From NCBI GenBank assembly GCA_019722365.1, contig JADFUC010000083.1, positions 62,001 through 126,000 on the forward strand: a stretch of 64,000 nt of DNA, written 5' to 3'. Below are positions 12,261 to 25,139 of this stretch, in pieces (within the stretch, counting starts at the first letter, position 1; each line of letters starts with the position of its first letter). Below the pieces are notes generated by a model that had not been told where the DNA came from, ran no database searches, and worked only from the letters and a program-made list of their open reading frames with translations. Both the position numbers and the translations under genes were made by a program. The stretch comes from Lithospermum erythrorhizon (lineage: Eukaryota > Streptophyta > Magnoliopsida > Boraginales > Boraginaceae).

Positions 12261-13383
12261 CATTAAAAAAAAAATACCAACAAAATATTTTCTAGTGTGC
12301 ATATGTAGTATAGTCTGACAAGTACTTTGAGTTTGTATTGCATACATTAAGAATACTTGGCAGGAATATGAAGTGTTACATATTTCGATTGCACGAATGT
12401 GTACTCGCGAACCATTGTTGTATATTTCTCATTCGTAATGACCCTCTTGGACTATTTAAATGGCAGGGTATTCAATTTATAACAGAAGTCAACTAATTAT
12501 TGTTAGAGTTTATGTAGTAATTTTTTAATTTTAAGAGTTTCTTTCAGAATATATTGTAATATTTTTGTCCATTGAACTATTCTATTATAACCAGGCATTT
12601 AGCCTGGCGATGTCAAGCGAGGAGAGCTTTATTCAGTCTGCAGTTTGATTATCTTAGAAAGATTAATTTCGCGCTTTGCTTTGGTTTCGGCCCGACCATT
12701 CGATTGGTTTCGACTGTTTTTCATTAGAGTACAGTGCGATATTCAAAGCGAAGGCGACGGTGTTAATGACAAGAATTAAAGAAGACAAGATGTTTCTATG
12801 GAGCAGCCTTAAATTTACTTAATTTAGAATTTAATTGCAGCCTTGATGCTCGTATGTAATTTCCCAATTCACATCATTTGGTTAAAAAAAAACTATTCTA
12901 TTGTACAATTGAATTACTTATTTAAAGTTAAGTTTGTACGTAATTGAAGTGAGAATTAATATATTATAACTTTTTCAAATCAACATTAGAGGTTATGATT
13001 GGTTACTAGAATCCGTTCATAATCTCTGTATTAAAAAAGAAATATTCGGTTAATATTATTTAATACATTGCTTATGTTGTCGGGTCTAATAGGTCACACA
13101 CAGACAACAAAACCAAACTAATTTTATGATTATAAACTTCTTGGGTTAAGTGTAACAATAACGAAATAATTGGGGTGAAAATTCAATTATGAAATTTGAA
13201 GTGCGCCCCAATGTGGTTGATGGGTTTGGACTTTTGTTGATTGTAGGTTAACTAGTTAATATAAATAGTTATTTAACTCTTAAAAATTAATTAATTTAAT
13301 TATCATCTTTTTCACAAGTATTTTATGAGATAAAAACACTCTTAAGAGAAAAGAAAAAACCCTCTCCACCATCTCCATATTTT
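12261..13383. other. AT-rich spacer, no gene recognised
   Basis: Nothing coding was found. A short palindrome, CCAGGCATTTAGCCTGG, lies near 12,591-12,607. A slightly GC-richer patch at 12,600-12,760 looks like old retrotransposon DNA. Confidence 0.35.
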
Positions 13384-13882
13384 GTCTCCACTAATTATAT
13401 TGATACTTATTTATTATTTCTCTCCATATTTTCATAAAATTATTTATTCCCATTTTACGTTTCCCTTCAAGAACGTTTTTCTATCAATAAAAAATAAATC
13501 AATATATAATACATCAAACTTGTTTATGATGCCTGGCTTCAAATTAAAGCCGACGTGGAAACTATCCTCACTGTGATATGATGAGCTACATAGTTTATAA
13601 GCATTTCTTAGGCGGACTCAACAATCTACTAAAAAACAACCCGATCCATAATTTCGTGTGACCAATGATAAATTGGTGTTAAAATATAAAGTAACCAATA
13701 AACTTTTATAGAAGTAAAATTATTGAAAATTAAATACTTCCAGAAAAAATTGGATTTAAATCTTCATTCCCCTATAGAAAAAATGGGATTAAGTTCTTAT
13801 AGGGAAACGAAAATGGGTAAAAATAATTTCATAAAAATATGGACGAAAATAAAAAACAATCATCAATATAATTAGTGGAGAC
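13384..13882. repeat. Long inverted repeat, probable foldback MITE
   Basis: A ~90-bp arm at 13,384-13,474, starting GTCTCCACTAATTATATTGA, is repeated in reverse complement at 13,793-13,882, ending ATCAATATAATTAGTGGAGA and C. The arms share the TCCATATTTTCATAAAATTA-like and CCCATTTT..CGTTTCCC blocks in mirrored order, with a few mismatches. The loop is about 320 bp. A short non-coding element with long inverted arms fits a foldback or MITE-type DNA transposon. No target-site duplication was identified. Confidence 0.75.
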
Positions 13883-14095
13883 AGACAATGTTAAATAAGA
13901 AAATAAAAATTATTAAATGAAAGAGAATTTTAAGCATAATGAGACAATATTTCTAGAAATCTTTGAGTAAATTACTAGTAATAGATAAGGCTTAAAATGT
14001 GCAGTGGAAGTAGTAATAATGTGCCCTTAGGGCACAACATAGAAATTTTTTAATTATAATAGTTTTTTCCATGATAATCCCGTGAACTATTCGTT
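13883..14095. other. Short spacer with GTGCCC palindrome
   Basis: A near-perfect 15-base palindrome, GTGCCCTTAGGGCAC, sits at 14,021-14,035. It is otherwise AT-rich with no gene. Such motifs occur at the ends of some plant DNA transposons, but the partner end was not found. Confidence 0.4.
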
Positions 14096-15871
14096 AGAAT
14101 CTAGTATGAATCACACCGTGATAAACACTAATTCATACATCCAAGATTCCTCAAACTATGTATATTAATCTAAACACAAAATACATGTATGAATACAATA
14201 ATTTTTACATTGCAACCCGAAGACCTAATGAACCCAAACCATACAAAGAACCCCACGTGAATGCCCCTTCAAAGTCCTCTCCAAAGCTTGTTCAACACCG
14301 TAAACGACGCCCCTGGGACGCACACACCAAAGAGGAAAACTAACCGAGTACTCTCGAATCCTGCTAGAAGTTTGAAGATGAATAAAATTGGAAGAGAAAA
14401 CTCTTCCACTCTTGGGGAGTGGGGGCGGCTATTCTGTAGGCAGGTCAAGGTTTTTATGATTATGATAAAAACCTAATCCCTTTCCCCTTAAATATCAAGT
14501 CTCAAATTCCACTCGTTAACTGTTAAGAAATCGCTTAACTCGTTAACCAATTAGACCGTTATGAGCTTTTAATTAAATAACGAAGTTATCGGGTGTTTGT
14601 TCTATTTTAATTAACTTAACAAGTTAATTAAAATACTAATCTAATCACTCTCTCGAATAACTTACCAAAGTTATTCATCGATTTTCAACTATTTAATTGA
14701 TTAAACTTGTAAGTTTAACTAATCGGGATATTCATTAATATATATTTTAACAAATATATGAATATCGAGGAATATATCTCAATATAAGTCTCGCTTAATT
14801 TTATTCATGAAATATTATTCGAATATCATTGTACGCATGTGACCTTCTAGGCTCAAATAATAGTAAGTTGTATGATAATAATAATCGACCAATTACTATT
14901 ATTATAACGACACGAGTAAGATTTAGCAACGTCATAACCCTTTTTAAATTATCATGAGAACCCACACTAGTAATATACAATTACTATGGTGAACTTCTAA
15001 GTTCGTAATCTCTATTTAACCAAACCGATAAATGAATTGACACACACCGTCGCGAACGGCATATCAGTGGAATCAATTCTCATTGATCAACACCCCACTT
15101 GACCTTGGACGACACTTACAATTCCCACCACACGATCTCTATTCGTAGGCTACCCATAATAAGTGCGCGAAACACCCACAACTTTCTTTTACCGAGTATT
15201 TAACCTAATACATTTATATGCCCCACATAAACCACCGTAAGCACCAACTATGCGAGAGGCTCCGAGATCTTTCTTTGTATATCAAAGACGGATAAATCCT
15301 CCCAATATATCAACATCTATCAAGAGACCATCAAGGACCCAACATATGCCATTATAATCCCCGCCAAGTGCATTGTCATAGTCAAAGTACAAAAGCTTAT
15401 ATAACTCGATAGTTATATATCGAGAGGTCTAAAATTGTCGAACCTAAAATTCTAAACAAATATCATAGGACACAGATATACATATCTTCTATGAATCGTT
15501 TCGTCATACCACCCCTACCATAGGACCCGCAGCCTTACGGTATCGATCTAACTCGCAGTGCCAACTTGATCAATCTCGATCACTAATCAAAACACCATGT
15601 TAGTCATACGATGTTTGTCGCCCTAATCATCAAGATTCCGACCAAGGCCTTTGGCTATCCTATGTCTCTAGGTCAAGAAAGCGTGAATCAACAATTCATG
15701 TTTCCTCTAGAAAACATAGACTAACCTAGGGTTTTAACTTATCACTCATCGAGGATACAATACATGTATATTATATGTAAATTTAAACATATAAACTAAG
15801 TAAACAAATATACTAGAATATAAGAAGCAACAATATTCAAATATTTATTCACATAACATAATAGATACATA
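14096..15871 (-). mobile_element. Copia 3' LTR (minus-strand element)
   Basis: The low-coordinate part (14,096-14,660) is repeated in the same orientation at 24,331-24,880, beginning AGAATCTAGTATGAAT in both. This pair brackets the copia coding remnants, as LTRs do. On the minus strand the RNase H tail is followed by a purine-rich AAGTGGGAAT tract at about 15,880-15,871, a polypurine-tract-like sequence that should mark the LTR start. The boundary is estimated to within some tens of bases. Confidence 0.65.
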
Positions 15872-15889
15872 TTGATTCCCACTTAACCT

Positions 15890-18800
15890 AACACCACTGC
15901 GACATCTGTCTAAGACCTATGTTCGCTGCATGCTCATCATGCTTTGCCTGACTTAGTGGTTTGTAGTGGGTCGGCCGATAATTTCGCTGCTACTTTACAT
16001 ACTTTAATATCACTTATTAAGCATTATCTCTAATTAGGTGATACTTTCGGTACGTGCTTTCTGGATTTGTGATGCTGTCCGGTTCTTAGTTGTTATCGCC
16101 CAAGATTGCCACAAAGCAACTCAATCAAGTCCTCAATGCTAGGTACTACACCAAGCTCAATCACGAATTTCTCATCCAACATGCTTTCGAACAAGCCAGA
16201 CGCCGCGATGTACTCGTACCGGTAGAATCGGCAACGCATTCGCTTGGAACTCCTCCAAGATACCGCTCAATCACAGACAAAAATACATACCCGCATCGAA
16301 CAATAGTCGCCTCAAGGCTTGAAAAACCGCATCGGTATACCCGTGACTACTAACTCATCATCTCCACCATATACCGTAAGAAAATCTATAGTTCTTCTCG
16401 ATACTTCAAGATGCACTTCACTCCAAATCTGGCTTTCACCGATTAGCTTGGGTATCTAATGTTATACTCGGCATAAGACACATCAGTTCTGGTGTATAAC
16501 ACGGCATACATGATGATCCTATAGCCAAAGCTTCTGTTACATCTCTTATTTTGTTCATCTCAAAGACTAGTAAAGGGATTACCTGTGCTCGCTGAAAGAA
16601 CTCCATGTTTCACGGGAGATTACCCTTCGGGAATTACTCATGTTGAACCTTGGCAGCATCTATTCACATAGTATCGCGACAAAGTCCAATTAGCCTTCTC
16701 GCCCACCGACGGATCTTTATTCCAAGTATAGCACAGACTTCGCTCTATGTCCTTCATTGAGAAACATTTACATAGCCAATCCTTGACCGAGTTCAAGAAC
16801 TCTACGTCAAGCTTTCCAACGATAAGTATGTCATCGACATACAAGACTACGAAGATATATAACTCCCACTTACCTTCTTGTATACACAAAGATTCTTTTT
16901 CTTCGTTTCGATGAAACCAAATCTTTGATTGATTCATCAAACGATTCCAACTACGGATGCTTCGCTAATACCACAATGGACCTTTGCAACATGCATACCT
17001 TTCTTAGATCCTTTAGGACACGTAAAGCCCTGAGGCTGTAATACACATCCTCCCAATTTTCATTCAGAGCAAGCTTACATCCATTTGCCATATTTCATAG
17101 CTACGAACGCAAAGAATGCTAAGATTATCCGGATGGACTTAAGCATAGCCACTGGCGAGTAAGTTTCGTCATAGTCCACGCCTCAACTTGTTTGAAACCT
17201 TCGCTACTAGTCTAGATTCAGCATCGACGCTTCCGTCTTTAACATTTTTTCTTCTAAATACCCATTTACATTCAATGTATGTAACCCCATTTGATAAATC
17301 CAACAAGGACCAAACCTTATTCTCGGGTAATATAGAATCCATCTTAGATTGCATGTCTATTTGTCATCTCGTCAGCATCCTTGCTATTTATCACTTTATA
17401 AGAAGCTGACTCGCCACTTTCAATGATGAAGCTTCACCATACCGCTTCCGTTCATGACGATCCGCTGATCTCCTAAGGGTTGGTTCTTCCACAACTTCCT
17501 GTGGATCAAGAACTGGATCTTCTATGAAAGAAGGTGCCAATTCTTGTGGTGCGTCAGATGCTTCTGCATTAGATGCATCGACATTGACTTCATCAACTTG
17601 AGCTTCATCAAGATGAACACCATTACTTCTAGTCCTTCTGGACAGATATTCCTTTTCAAGGAACGCTCCTGTCTTAGCAATGAAGATTCTATTCTCATGC
17701 TTTAGGTAGAAGTAGTACCAATCAAGTTTCCTTTGGATATCCTATGAAATAGCATTTATCAGATTTGGGCGCAAGTTTATCCTTTGTTAATCTCTTTAAC
17801 ATAAACTTCATTGTTCCCCAACTCGAGAAAACCCAACTGGGGAATCTTCCCAAACCACGCTCATGGGAAGTTTTCTCTGGCCGACTTTGTTGGACATCTG
17901 CTTAAGGTAAGTGTCGCGCTAGAAGTGTATATCCCCGTAAATTAACCGTAGATCGATAGGCTCATTATAGACCGAACCATAATGCTAGTGGTTCGATTCT
18001 TTCTCGCACACGCCATTACGGCTGCGGACGCCTCTGGGCCGGAGCGAAGCTTTGAACAATACCATACTCTCTAAGATGAGTATGAACTGCGATTCAAATA
18101 TTTCCACCTCTATCGACCGAGAATCTTATTGTCTTGTTCAATTGGCTTTGTACTTCATTTTGGAACTCCTTTTGAATTTCAAAGTGATTCCTCAAGGTTG
18201 TTTCAGGTCTCATCGTATACACACAAAACCGCATTCAATGTAATCATCAAGAATATAATGAAGTAGTTATAAGTCTTCGGCAGATGTGTGTTCATTGCCC
18301 ACATACATCGTACGATCCTCAATAAATCACTTACCCTTTCATTGAATCCGGAAGGCTGCTTAGTCATTTTGCTCAAAAGGCAAGATTCATACTTATCGTA
18401 TGATTCATAATCGAAACCTTCAAGTATCCCAATCGGGAGTGGAGCTTTATTCGTTCTCAAGTAATATGACCCACCGCAATGCCATAGGTATGTTTGGTTT
18501 AAGTCATTAGGCTTATTCCTGCTTAAATTTATGTTGTACTTAATTAATAATCATGTCTAAAATAAATAGACCATTTCAAGTGGAGGCGGTACCAAATACT
18601 ACCCCATTCTCGGTGATCCTAAATTCATCGGGGATCTATTGAAAATGAAAACATCATTATTCGAAACGTAAACGTAAATAATGTTCATGAAAATTGCAGT
18701 ACATAGTAAACCGGAGATAAGTTCAAAAACAAAGTGCCCGGCAATTTAAAATCGATGGATCCTACCGCAGTGGCCGCAACCTTCAAGGCCATTCCCACAC

Positions 18801-20250
18801 GATCCATTTTCCTTGAGTCTTCTACTTGACTTGAGTTCTGCATATTATGACAAATATGAGAACTACAACTGGTGTCTAGCACCCACGAAGTAGAATTAGA
18901 AGTTGTAAAACTTCTATAACATACATTGGCCTCAGGGCCGAGCGGTCGCGAGACCATTCTTCCTATCATCCGTGAACTCTACGCATGCTCCACTTCCAAA
19001 GGACTCAAAGTTCCGCAATAATGACATTTGTCATCCTTCCTAGTGTTCCCATGTCCAAGAACTTTTGGGATCTCCTCGAACCCTTTGGCTTGTTGCAAAC
19101 TTCTTCTTCTTTCTGAATTTCTTCTTGTTTTGACCACCAAATAGTGAGTAGAAGTTTTAGTCTTACCTTATTCGCCTCTCAAAGATTCGTGATCATCTTA
19201 TGCGCTCGCTTAGAGACAACTCAAACTTGTTCATATTGGAAGTTCATGACAACCGAGAATTTGTCCGGGAAGCAGACTTTGGGGACGGCATCCACGCCCG
19301 CTTCAGAGACATCGTGCCCGTGGCGTTAAGTCAATCGACCAAGCCAATCATTTTAATGATATTTAGGTCATGGCCTCGCCCCGTTTCCTCAGTTTTGCTA
19401 TCCACGGTAGCACGCACGTGTCATATCTCTCAAGCTTCTAGCTTCCTTTAGAATAATTCGTTGCCGGTATATGTCATACGCCGCCACCTTTTTCTATATC
19501 AATTTGGAACGAAGGTTCCATATTGGCAAAGATGTAGACATTGGACATCCACAACATCGTACTTCAGGCTATGGGATCCCTTTTCCGACGGGAGGCACTA
19601 TCATTAGGTTTCGGAGGAACCTTATTGTTCAAAGACGATTCGGCTTCTTCTGCTTGAGAATGATTTTCAAGTTTCGAGACTACTCGCCGTACCCGGAAGT
19701 TATTCAACTTGCACTTTTCAAGTGCCGAAATAAGCGAAGTTCTAGAATAGTAAGAGCGGTAGCCATTATAATTCTACAAGAATAAGTAAATAAAGACAAT
19801 GTAATCAAGAACTATCATGCTAAACAATTACAAATAAATTATAAAGTAAATACTAATACTTGAAATCTCACGAATATATTATATCAAGATCTATTATACT
19901 TAAACCCAAACTGCAACACCGCATATATTTTTGAATCCAAAGATAATAGTAGGTTATCAACCAATTACGTGAAACTACATAACTCTTTGGCAAGCCGCTT
20001 AGCATACTATTCAAGAAGCTATCCGATTCTTTTTGTATCTCCGACAAACCGGTTAAGATACCAATTAAAAACCAAATACTACTTGAGGATCATTTGAAAG
20101 CCCACAACGTTAGTGGAAATCACTTCAACATGATCCATTGTCATATCAAATTGCAAAACTGTAACACCTGCCATCACAGTGTGCCCAGATGATGCAACTG
20201 ATTTCACAACTTTAAAATTGGCTTGATACATTGCTTAAATTTTAAATGGT
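15890..20250 (-). pseudogene. Ty1/copia gag-pol remnant
   Basis: Minus-strand reading gives the copia domain order gag, protease, integrase, RT, RNase H. Gag remnants lie near 20,200-19,880 (FLNSMLSGLPKSYV, cf. LxxSLPxSY of copia gag), with a CHYCG zinc-knuckle piece near 19,030. Protease near 18,900 reads STSWVLDTSCSSHIC, where the family has DxGCSxH. The GAG-preintegrase and integrase region near 18,400-18,250 reads ESCLLSKMTKQP. RT at 17,354-16,640 contains the copia YVDD box as VVLYVDDILIVG. RNase H near 16,550-15,960 keeps EYIAAS, ELGVVPSI and ADPL. Frameshifts and stops break every domain, so it is non-functional. Confidence 0.88.
16640..17354 (-). mobile_element. Copia reverse transcriptase domain, two open pieces
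   Basis: The first piece (17,354-17,169) reads MDSILPENKVWSLLDLSNG, then ECKWVFRRK and RLVAK, the N-terminal fingers region of copia RT. The second (16,940-16,638) holds VVLYVDDILIVG with the catalytic DD pair intact and CFSMKDI after it. The segment between them is frameshifted. Each piece stays open for 60-100 codons, so decay here is less advanced than in the flanking gypsy element. Confidence 0.85.
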
Positions 20251-21694
20251 GAGATTATTATTACTTTGCTTTTATTTTACCATGCAATTGTAGCACATAA
20301 TCAAGCATTAAGTAAAATAAATATGAAAAATAAAACAAGTAATTCACATTCATAGCGTGATGATATTTACCCTAGGCCCTATTACATTTTCAAACTTGAA
20401 AAACTAACATTTGGCCCTATTACAATTTCATATCTTCTCGGCTTCTCGAATTTCCACCAAACTCCATCTTGAATTACATAATTCAAATACACTAATCCCA
20501 ACTTAGACAAAGATGCAAGCCAAGGGAGAAATAAGAAAATTAAATAAAATAATATGACCTCGCCATTATTTACAACAATAAAGCGCACGTAATCGAAAAC
20601 TCGGGTAATATCTATAGAATCTCCATTCCATTCCATAACAATATATAGGAAAAGATTAAAATAAATAAATGCACTTAATGTCATATAAATTTAATGAAAT
20701 AAAAATAAATGTGTTCATACTGACTAATTACCCATTATTTTACAATTAATTATCAATTAATGTAAATTTTAAATTTAAATATATTCACATGATTAATGAT
20801 AATTATTACAATACTAACCTCTTAAATCATGAAATAATTACTTACAAGTAATTAACTCCAAAATTCAAAATTTAAAGTTACCATGAAAATATTTTCCAAA
20901 AATTATCAATTAATGAAAATAATTATGAAAGGGAAATATAAATCAAATTTAATGACATTCGAGATATATATTCAATCATCTTAATGACAAAATTTATGAT
21001 TTAACATTTAAACCGAATTAATAATTACCAATAATTCTTAAAACCAAAATAATTACATAAAATACATTTGTATTTTCTAAACCTGACGACCTAACTTCAG
21101 CGTCAAACGACGGCCTCCGTACCACCATCGGCCTAATAACGCCACGCCCCTAAGGCCGTAGTACGGCCGTTACGCACGCTCAAAATTTAACGTGCTATTC
21201 GCACCAAACGTACATGCACGAGGTCCGCAAGTTCGGCGACTCATTTTGGTAATTCATTTAAGTTTTTCCAGATTAATTGTAACTTTTGTAAAAAGATTTT
21301 ATAAATTTCTAAGAAATTCAAAAAATTCTAGGATTCGACTTGAACATCAACAATATCATTATTGAACATGTTCAATTGAATAAAACACTTCTAGCTGATT
21401 AAACCCAAAACAATCCAGAATTCAATGAATTTTTGGAGTACTTAAAAATTCAAAAATCAGGAATGACCTCAAAGGGTCATGAACACATATTTAATTTCAG
21501 AATTTTCTAAAAATTTCTAACCCTCTCTCAGAAATGAAAATGATTCTACCTCAAATTAAAAATACAAACTAATCAATTTTTTAATCCCTTCAATTCACGA
21601 AACAATTAAATAAACATCAAATCATCAAAATTAATATTAAAATGATTATTCCAAATTAAGCAGATATACATATAAAATGAGTTGATTTTTCATA
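20251..21694. other. AT-rich spacer with one GC-rich patch
   Basis: This is probably copia leader plus other inserted repeat DNA. A TGTAACACCTGCC sequence just before it, at 20,160, resembles gypsy LTR starts (TGTAACACCC), but no matching partner was found. Bases 21,080-21,240 are conspicuously GC-rich (multiple CGGCC and GGCCGTTACG-type words) inside AT-rich DNA. A 100-codon minus-strand open frame at 20,684-20,382 has no recognisable domain. Confidence 0.35.
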
Positions 21695-24178
21695 TGTAAT
21701 AACCCTGCTACTTAAAAAAAAAAATTTAATTTTTTCTACGGGCGCGGACCCTAGGATAGTATAATTACTTTCGATGATAATATTATTTCGTAGTAATTTT
21801 CACCGAATTACATTTATAATTTATAGTGTTCACAGTGGAAGAATTTATCTTGAAATCGGGTTCGGAGATTTAGTACGATAAGTTAATTCAATCAAACTGA
21901 ATCTGACTCGAGGTTTTTAAAATATCTTGCCACGCTTATCTTTCCACATCATCACAACACTTCATCAACTTCATTTTTTCTTGTTTTGGTCGAATTTATC
22001 CCTCCCTTAAAAATTTCATTTTTTCCATTTTCGACACGTCAAACTCAAGATCGTCAGAATATTGTTTTCCCCATCATTCTCTTCGAAGGGTGTAAAGAAA
22101 TTTCAAGTCTTTCGAGATATTTCTTGGGTTTCGACATAGTCGACTTCAGTTGACTTTTCCATAATTGAATTTTATGATAAATTTTAGTTGGTTAAGGGTT
22201 CACGACGATATGCTCGATGAATTCGTGATTGTAGATCAAGCCAGGACGCATGGTCGAAGTTGACTTTAGGTTTTCTGCTGACTTTTTTATGTGGGATATT
22301 GTTTTTATAATACTTTAAATGTGTAGGAGGTTATATCGGGACTTATTGTTGTTGCGATGCTCAATCGCGATTTAAATCGATTAAAGGGGATTATGTTGAA
22401 AAGTGTTAATTCCACTCAAGTATAATTGATATTTCTCGAGTATGTTGTTAATTACGGACCTCGCCGATTAATTAAAATGACTTATAAGTTGATTATAATG
22501 ATAAGTAATAAGATGAAATTTTACTGGGATCGATTGGTTGCGTCCGATGGGATTATAATTGATAGTTTATCCGCTGCCGGGGATCACAGATGGGCTTCTC
22601 CCAAGAGTTTGGCATATCTTCCGTAACGCCGCATAAGAATAGTCTCGATTATAATTTCGGTGTCATGAGGCGTTGATCGAAAAGGGCAAGTACCTCGATT
22701 GTCTTTTCACATGGTTTCATAGAAGGCAGAAAGTAGTACTTATCTCACCTGCAAGTTACTTTACGCATTTACCTGATTTTATATAACATGTTATCGTGTT
22801 ATGATTATGAGAATGAGTATACATGTAATTTGCTGGTGGTTATGTGGATTGTGTTTCTATGGCGTTGAAGATTGGCTGAGGCAATGCCTTGAACTCCAAC
22901 TTATATTTCGATTCCGTGGCCTCACACGGCACTATTATATTATGTGGCCTCACGGCAATATTTGATATGTTTGTGTCTTGTCGGGCATTGTGATTGATTT
23001 ACTATCAAGGATGTTTTAGTCAGGCGTCAGAATACTTTTTGGGAGCAGTAGTTGTTTAAGCTATGCATGAGTTTGAAGTCTTGAGTATCGCGGGTGACCC
23101 TACAAATTGGGATCACCAAAGGATTAGCGACTCTCCTTCCTGCGTGATATGTAGACACTATTGGCCTTATACTCTAGTGTGTATAAGCGGTGCATGCCTT
23201 ATACTTAGTGTATAAGTGCAAGCAGCCTATACCGAGTGGTATAAGCGCTGTGTGCCTTATACTGCAGGCAGCGCTAAGGTGTCTTATACTCACAGAGTAA
23301 GCGCGTGCCTTATACTTAGCGTATAAGAGCGGTATGCCTCAGACTTAGTGTATGAGCGCTGTTTGGCCTTATAATCGCGGTATGTTAAGGCGACATCGAT
23401 TAGTCCATTCCCCAAGCAGTAGACTTGATCGAGCATTACGCGCATTGTGTCGATATAATCGGGGTTACGGTGAGATGTGAGGTCGATGACTGTAGTTTAG
23501 TCGCTGTTGAAGTCTCTTGATGTCTTTCTAGAATTGTGTGTTTACCGAAACTCCTGGGCGATATCTCTCAAGCAGACATGCATTTAGACTTTCTTTGGGA
23601 TTACGATGTGTGACCCGATTAGATAGTCCCGATATACGTGGTATTTCATCTACGCAGGGCTATCATTATATTTATATCGCCTCGTTCGCGCTGGTTCACC
23701 CCGTGTTAAGTTTCCTCACTAAGCTGCTGCTTACACCCCTTTTCTCGCATCGGGCGGGACCATTTGCGCCAGTCGATGTCGCATAGCTGAGCCAAGCAGG
23801 CTATTTCGAGAGTTTTGTTCGAGCGGCTAAAGCGAAAGCATCGGGCGGCAGATCCTCATACCGATTTTGATGTGTTGTCAACCTGCTTTGATTGTTGTAT
23901 TCTCTTTTGAAACTTTAGCCTTGTCGGCCGTTGTCATTTTGTATCCCGGATACGTTATGTATCATCTTTTGTAGCCTCGGCATTACTTTTATTTTCGGGG
24001 TATGTCAGGTATATATTCGGGTTGGTCCTTTCGATATCACCGATGGATTATAAATTTTAAAAACTGCTTTTGATTGGGAAACTTCACAGGATCACATTTT
24101 TGATGAAACAAATTGTAAGCTTTAAACCGAGTCGCCCATCGGTTTCGTGACTCGTGTTTCGGATTTTAATGACTCTCA
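21695..24178 (+). mobile_element. Gypsy LTR, copy D, plus orientation
   Basis: It starts TGTAATAACCCTGCTACTT and ends near TAATGACTCTCA, a TG...CA structure of about 2.48 kb. Its reverse complement matches LTR copies A and B at both ends and in the middle: TAAATTATAAATGTAATTCG, TTGACAAC and the GATGGGCGACTCGGTTTAAA block near the end. A palindromic minisatellite lies at 23,165-23,395. It sits between the copia gag remnant and the truncated copia LTR, so it probably inserted into that copia element. The few bases after the end, TGTGGGCGGCCGAATTGGC, resemble those after copies A and B. Confidence 0.78.
23165..23395. repeat. Palindromic minisatellite, 8 units of 26-32 bp
   Basis: Units start at 23,165, 23,197, 23,226, 23,255, 23,282, 23,308, 23,337 and 23,367. 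The best units read CCTTATACTTAGTGTATAAG and then GCGGTGTG, so each can form a small TATAC/GTATA hairpin separated by a GC-rich spacer. It is equivalent to the array at 7,740-7,950 in the inverted LTR copy. Confidence 0.8.
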
Positions 24179-24330
24179 CTGTGGGCGGCCGAATTGGCAT
24201 GGTCAAGATCATATTATATATTCATCAATCGAATATATAACCGCTTTAAATAATCAAATTAACTAACAACTATGTCAACACACAATCAAACTAGATTAAA
24301 AATACATCAAACTTAAGTAGGCTCGTACAT

Positions 24331-24880
24331 CATAGAATCTAGTATGAATTCATTCGTGATAAACACCAATTCATACATCCCGGATCCTCAAATGATGTAT
24401 ATTAATCTAAACACAAAAAATACATGTATGAATACAAGAATTCTTACATTGCAACGGAAGACGAATGAACCCAAATCCCACAAGCAACCCCACGTGAAAG
24501 CCCCTTCAATGTCCTCTCCAAAACTTGTTCAACACCGAAATGATGTCCTCTAGATTGCACACACCAAGAGGGAAACGAACCGAGTACTTGAACTTGCTAG
24601 AGTTTGAAGATGAATAAAATTGGAAGAGAAAAACTCTTCCAATTCTTAGGGAGGGGGCGGTTATGGAGAGAATGAGACAAAGATTTTTCATGAAATGAAA
24701 ACCTTGTCTCTTTTTAAATACCAAAAGCCTAATTCCAACCGCAAGAACTCGTTAAGAATCGCCTAACTCATTAACTTAATTAGACCGTTATGGCTTCTAA
24801 TCAAATACGAAATACTATGTAGTTGTAGTATTTTAATTAACTTAACAAGTCAATTAAAATAATAACGAGTCACTATCGAA
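24331..24880 (-). mobile_element. Truncated copia LTR (partner of 14,096 copy)
   Basis: It matches 14,096-14,660 in the same orientation over about 550 bp. Shared words include AGAATCTAGTATGAAT, TATATTAATCTAAACACAAA, CCCCACGTGAA, GAAGATGAATAAAATTGGAA and ATTTTAATTAACTTAACAAG. After about 24,880 similarity stops and LINE-like sequence follows, so this LTR lost its remaining ~1.2 kb. The copies differ at many sites, so the insertion is old. Confidence 0.75.
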
Positions 24881-25139
24881 TGAGTTCGAAAATGAGTTCG
24901 AAATCTTCAAATTAGTTTTCACTACTCCAAATGAAGCTCAATTCAAAATATTAAAAAAATTAAAATCTTGAAACTTTTTGTATTGAAAAAGATTCAATCT
25001 TTGCCTAAAACAATACAACCATATGAATATTTTCTACAAATTCAGTTATTTTTTTATGTATTTTTGAAAAAGATTCAATATTTGCTTTAATTAATACAAC
25101 CCATTTGAAGGGTACATAATCATACCTTCAATTTCTCTA

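Noticed and set aside
16090..16353. 87-codon plus-strand frame
   Set aside because: It is the antisense shadow of the copia RNase H, which reads EYIAAS and ELGVVPSI on the minus strand.
19144..19785. Plus-strand frames of 61-104 codons
   Set aside because: They are antisense to copia gag, which has a CHYCG knuckle and K-rich stretch on the minus strand.
23165..23395. CRISPR-like array in the LTR
   Set aside because: Units vary throughout and spacers are only a few bases. The array recurs at the same place in another LTR copy, so it is an LTR minisatellite.
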